This document shows, in pieces, positions 7,207-7,641 of a DNA stretch of 7,641 nt; the stretch's first letter is position 1; each line of letters opens with the position of its first letter. Source of the DNA: Frankiaceae bacterium (GTDB lineage: Bacteria; Actinomycetota; Actinomycetes; JAVEEJ01); the NCBI GenBank assembly GCA_030840515.1, contig JAVEEJ010000087.1, positions 1 to 7,641 on the forward strand, given 5' to 3'. The notes under the pieces were generated by a model. That model saw nothing but the letters and a program-made list of their open reading frames with translations. It was not told where the DNA came from and did not search any database. A program made the position numbers and the translations under genes.

Positions 7207-7236
7207 TTGACACCGGCCCGCCGGGTGAGTGACCGT
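7207..7236 (+). promoter_or_regulatory. Probable ilvB promoter (TTGACA ... GACCGT)
   Basis: TTGACA at 7207-7212 is a perfect housekeeping -35 box. After an 18-nt spacer, GACCGT (7231-7236) is an acceptable GC-rich actinobacterial -10 (compare TAnnnT). Six nt later comes GTG 7243, so transcription would begin at or near the start codon of the leader peptide. The -35 match is strong, the -10 weak. Confidence 0.6.
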
Positions 7237-7242
7237 TCCCTC

Positions 7243-7284
7243 GTGTCCCGCCAGATCTCCGTAGTTCGAGCGCGCGTGCGCTGA
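7243..7284 (+). CDS. Candidate ilvB leader peptide (13 residues)
   Basis: GTG 7243 opens a 13-codon frame, MSRQISVVRARVR, ending at TGA 7282-7284. It contains one Ile and three Val codons (ATC, GTA, GTT, GTG) in eleven codons; GTA is a rare choice in this GC-rich DNA, which would help a ribosome pause. It lies about 100 nt before ilvB, followed by two hairpins, the layout of a branched-chain amino acid attenuator. The start coincides with the predicted transcript start, so it needs no ribosome binding site, as reported for the ilvBNC leader of Corynebacterium glutamicum. An in-frame GTG at 7225 would give 19 residues, adding one Leu and one more Val, but that start lies inside the predicted promoter. 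Assignment is by position and composition, not by homology. Confidence 0.55.
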   Translation: MSRQISVVRARVR

Positions 7285-7307
7285 CCTCCTCCGTCAGCCC
7301 ACGCGCG
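7271..7307 (+). promoter_or_regulatory. ilvB leader: Leader hairpin overlapping the end of the leader peptide
   Basis: CGCGCGTG (7271-7278) pairs perfectly with CACGCGCG (7300-7307). Inside, after a 2x2 internal loop, CTGAC (7281-7285) pairs with GTCAG (7293-7297) around a CTCCTCC loop. The stem has 13 base pairs and contains the last Val codon and the stop of the leader peptide, so a ribosome stalled at the GTA-GTT codons (7261-7266) would block its lower half. It fits the pause or anti-antiterminator stem of an attenuator. The loop CTCCTCCG (7286-7293) can also pair with CGAGGGG (7329-7335) in the next hairpin, one wobble and one bulge, a possible antiterminator contact. Confidence 0.6.
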
Positions 7308-7309
7308 AG

Positions 7310-7346
7310 CCCCTCTGTGCCACCGGCACGAGGGGTTTCGTGTTTT
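7310..7346 (+). terminator. Terminator-like hairpin in the ilvB leader (attenuator)
   Basis: CCCCTCTGTGCC (7310-7321) pairs with GGCACGAGGGG (7325-7335) around a 3-nt loop, 11 base pairs with one bulged T. It is followed by TTTCGTGTTTT, an interrupted T-rich tract unusual for this GC-rich region. The structure sits 36 nt before the ilvB ribosome binding region. Being downstream of a promoter and leader peptide but before the structural gene, it is best read as the attenuator of ilvB rather than the terminator of the upstream gene. A competing stem CACGA (7327-7331)/TCGTG (7338-7342) overlaps its 3' arm. Confidence 0.6.
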
Positions 7347-7366
7347 CTCCCCCGTTTCACGACAGC

Positions 7367-7373
7367 AGAAGGA
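7367..7373 (+). promoter_or_regulatory. Ribosome binding site of ilvB
   Basis: AGAAGGA lies 8 nt before GTG 7382 and is a good Shine-Dalgarno match. It selects this GTG as the ilvB start, which agrees with where acetolactate synthase homology begins. Confidence 0.75.
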
Positions 7374-7381
7374 CGCAAGCC

Positions 7382-7641
7382 GTGGCAGAGCAGCTCACCG
7401 GAGCCCAAGCGCTGGTTCGTGCGCTCGAAGCGGTCGGGGCCGACACGGTCTTCGGCATCCCTGGCGGCGCGATCCTTCCGGCGTACGACCCGATCTTCGA
7501 CTCCACCCAGGTCCGGCACATCCTGGTGCGGCACGAGCAGGGCGCCGGCCACGCAGCCGAGGGCTACGCGCTCGCCACCGGTCGGGTCGGGATCTGCATG
7601 GCCACCAGCGGTCCCGGCGCCACCAACCTGGTGACGCCGAT
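7382..7641 (+). CDS. ilvB: Acetolactate synthase large subunit, N-terminal part (cut by window edge)
   Basis: The 86 visible residues are the start of the thiamine-diphosphate enzyme that condenses two pyruvates to acetolactate (valine/leucine), or pyruvate with 2-oxobutyrate (isoleucine). Visible family signatures are VFGIPGGAILPAYD (23-36), the segment RHEQGAGHAAEGYA (50-63) with catalytic Glu52, which activates the cofactor, and SGPGATN (76-82). The protein is a cytosolic catalytic subunit that normally pairs with the small regulatory subunit IlvN; in actinobacteria ilvN and ilvC usually follow, but they lie outside the window. Start is GTG, giving MAEQLTGAQAL. Other pyruvate-using relatives such as glyoxylate carboligase or sulfoacetaldehyde acetyltransferase share this fold, but the motif wording and the attenuator-like leader upstream favour IlvB. 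Confidence 0.93.
   Translation, partial: MAEQLTGAQALVRALEAVGADTVFGIPGGAILPAYDPIFDSTQVRHILVRHEQGAGHAAEGYALATGRVGICMATSGPGATNLVTP

Noticed and set aside
7225..7284. Longer 19-residue version of the ilvB leader peptide from GTG 7225
   Set aside because: That start lies between the predicted -35 and -10 boxes and has no ribosome binding site; GTG 7243 fits the predicted transcript start better. Not excluded if the promoter call is wrong.
7317..7634. 105-codon + strand frame overlapping the start of ilvB
   Set aside because: Out-of-frame shadow of ilvB beginning inside the terminator-like hairpin; product is Ser/Arg/Pro-rich with no motif.
1..7641. Mobile element, CRISPR array or defence system
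   Set aside because: No transposase or integrase motif, no spaced repeat series, no long terminal inverted repeats, and no base-composition break; the genes look like ordinary chromosomal content.

Overview
The window reads as chromosomal DNA from a high-GC actinobacterium. GC is high throughout, third codon positions are strongly G/C, and actinobacterial features recur: membrane-anchored secreted proteins, candidate leaderless starts, and an ilvB gene with an upstream attenuator-like leader. A Nocardioides-like or related actinomycete is plausible, but no sequence here fixes the genus. Every supportable gene lies on the + strand. No tRNA, rRNA, CRISPR array, insertion sequence or phage gene was seen.

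Layout. (1) Positions 1-113 are the last 36 codons of an unrecognised gene. (2) Positions 116-1186 encode a secreted, C-terminally membrane-anchored protein of no family I can name, built from two diverged copies of one module; its mature N-terminus is predicted to be histidine. (3) Positions 1262-3418 encode a kelch-propeller copper-radical oxidase of the galactose oxidase/glyoxal oxidase type, with the Cys-Tyr cofactor pair and the Tyr-His and His copper ligands in place, also with a signal peptide and a C-terminal membrane anchor. (4) Positions 3435-4346 encode a D-2-hydroxyacid dehydrogenase with intact Arg/Glu/His catalytic residues, 16 nt behind the oxidase. (5) Positions 4444-7164 encode a large membrane protein with PAS, GGDEF and EAL domains for cyclic-di-GMP turnover; both catalytic signatures and the RxxD inhibitory site look intact. 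(6) Positions 7165-7381 are non-coding apart from a probable ilvB leader: inverted repeat, TTGACA promoter, tiny Val/Ile-containing leader peptide, hairpin, terminator-like hairpin. (7) Positions 7382-7641 are the start of acetolactate synthase large subunit (ilvB), cut by the window edge.

How they fit together. Genes 2 and 3 look like a cell-envelope pair: both exported, both anchored by one C-terminal helix with a basic tail, with a copper enzyme in one and a potential N-terminal histidine copper ligand in the other. That functional link is inference. The dehydrogenase follows the oxidase closely and may be co-transcribed or have its own leaderless promoter; a metabolic link (oxidase makes aldehydes/2-oxoacids, dehydrogenase reduces 2-oxoacids) is possible but unproven. 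The cyclic-di-GMP protein appears to be a separate unit. The most informative non-coding element is the ilvB leader, which fits the leaderless attenuation arrangement known for the ilvBNC operon of Corynebacterium glutamicum.
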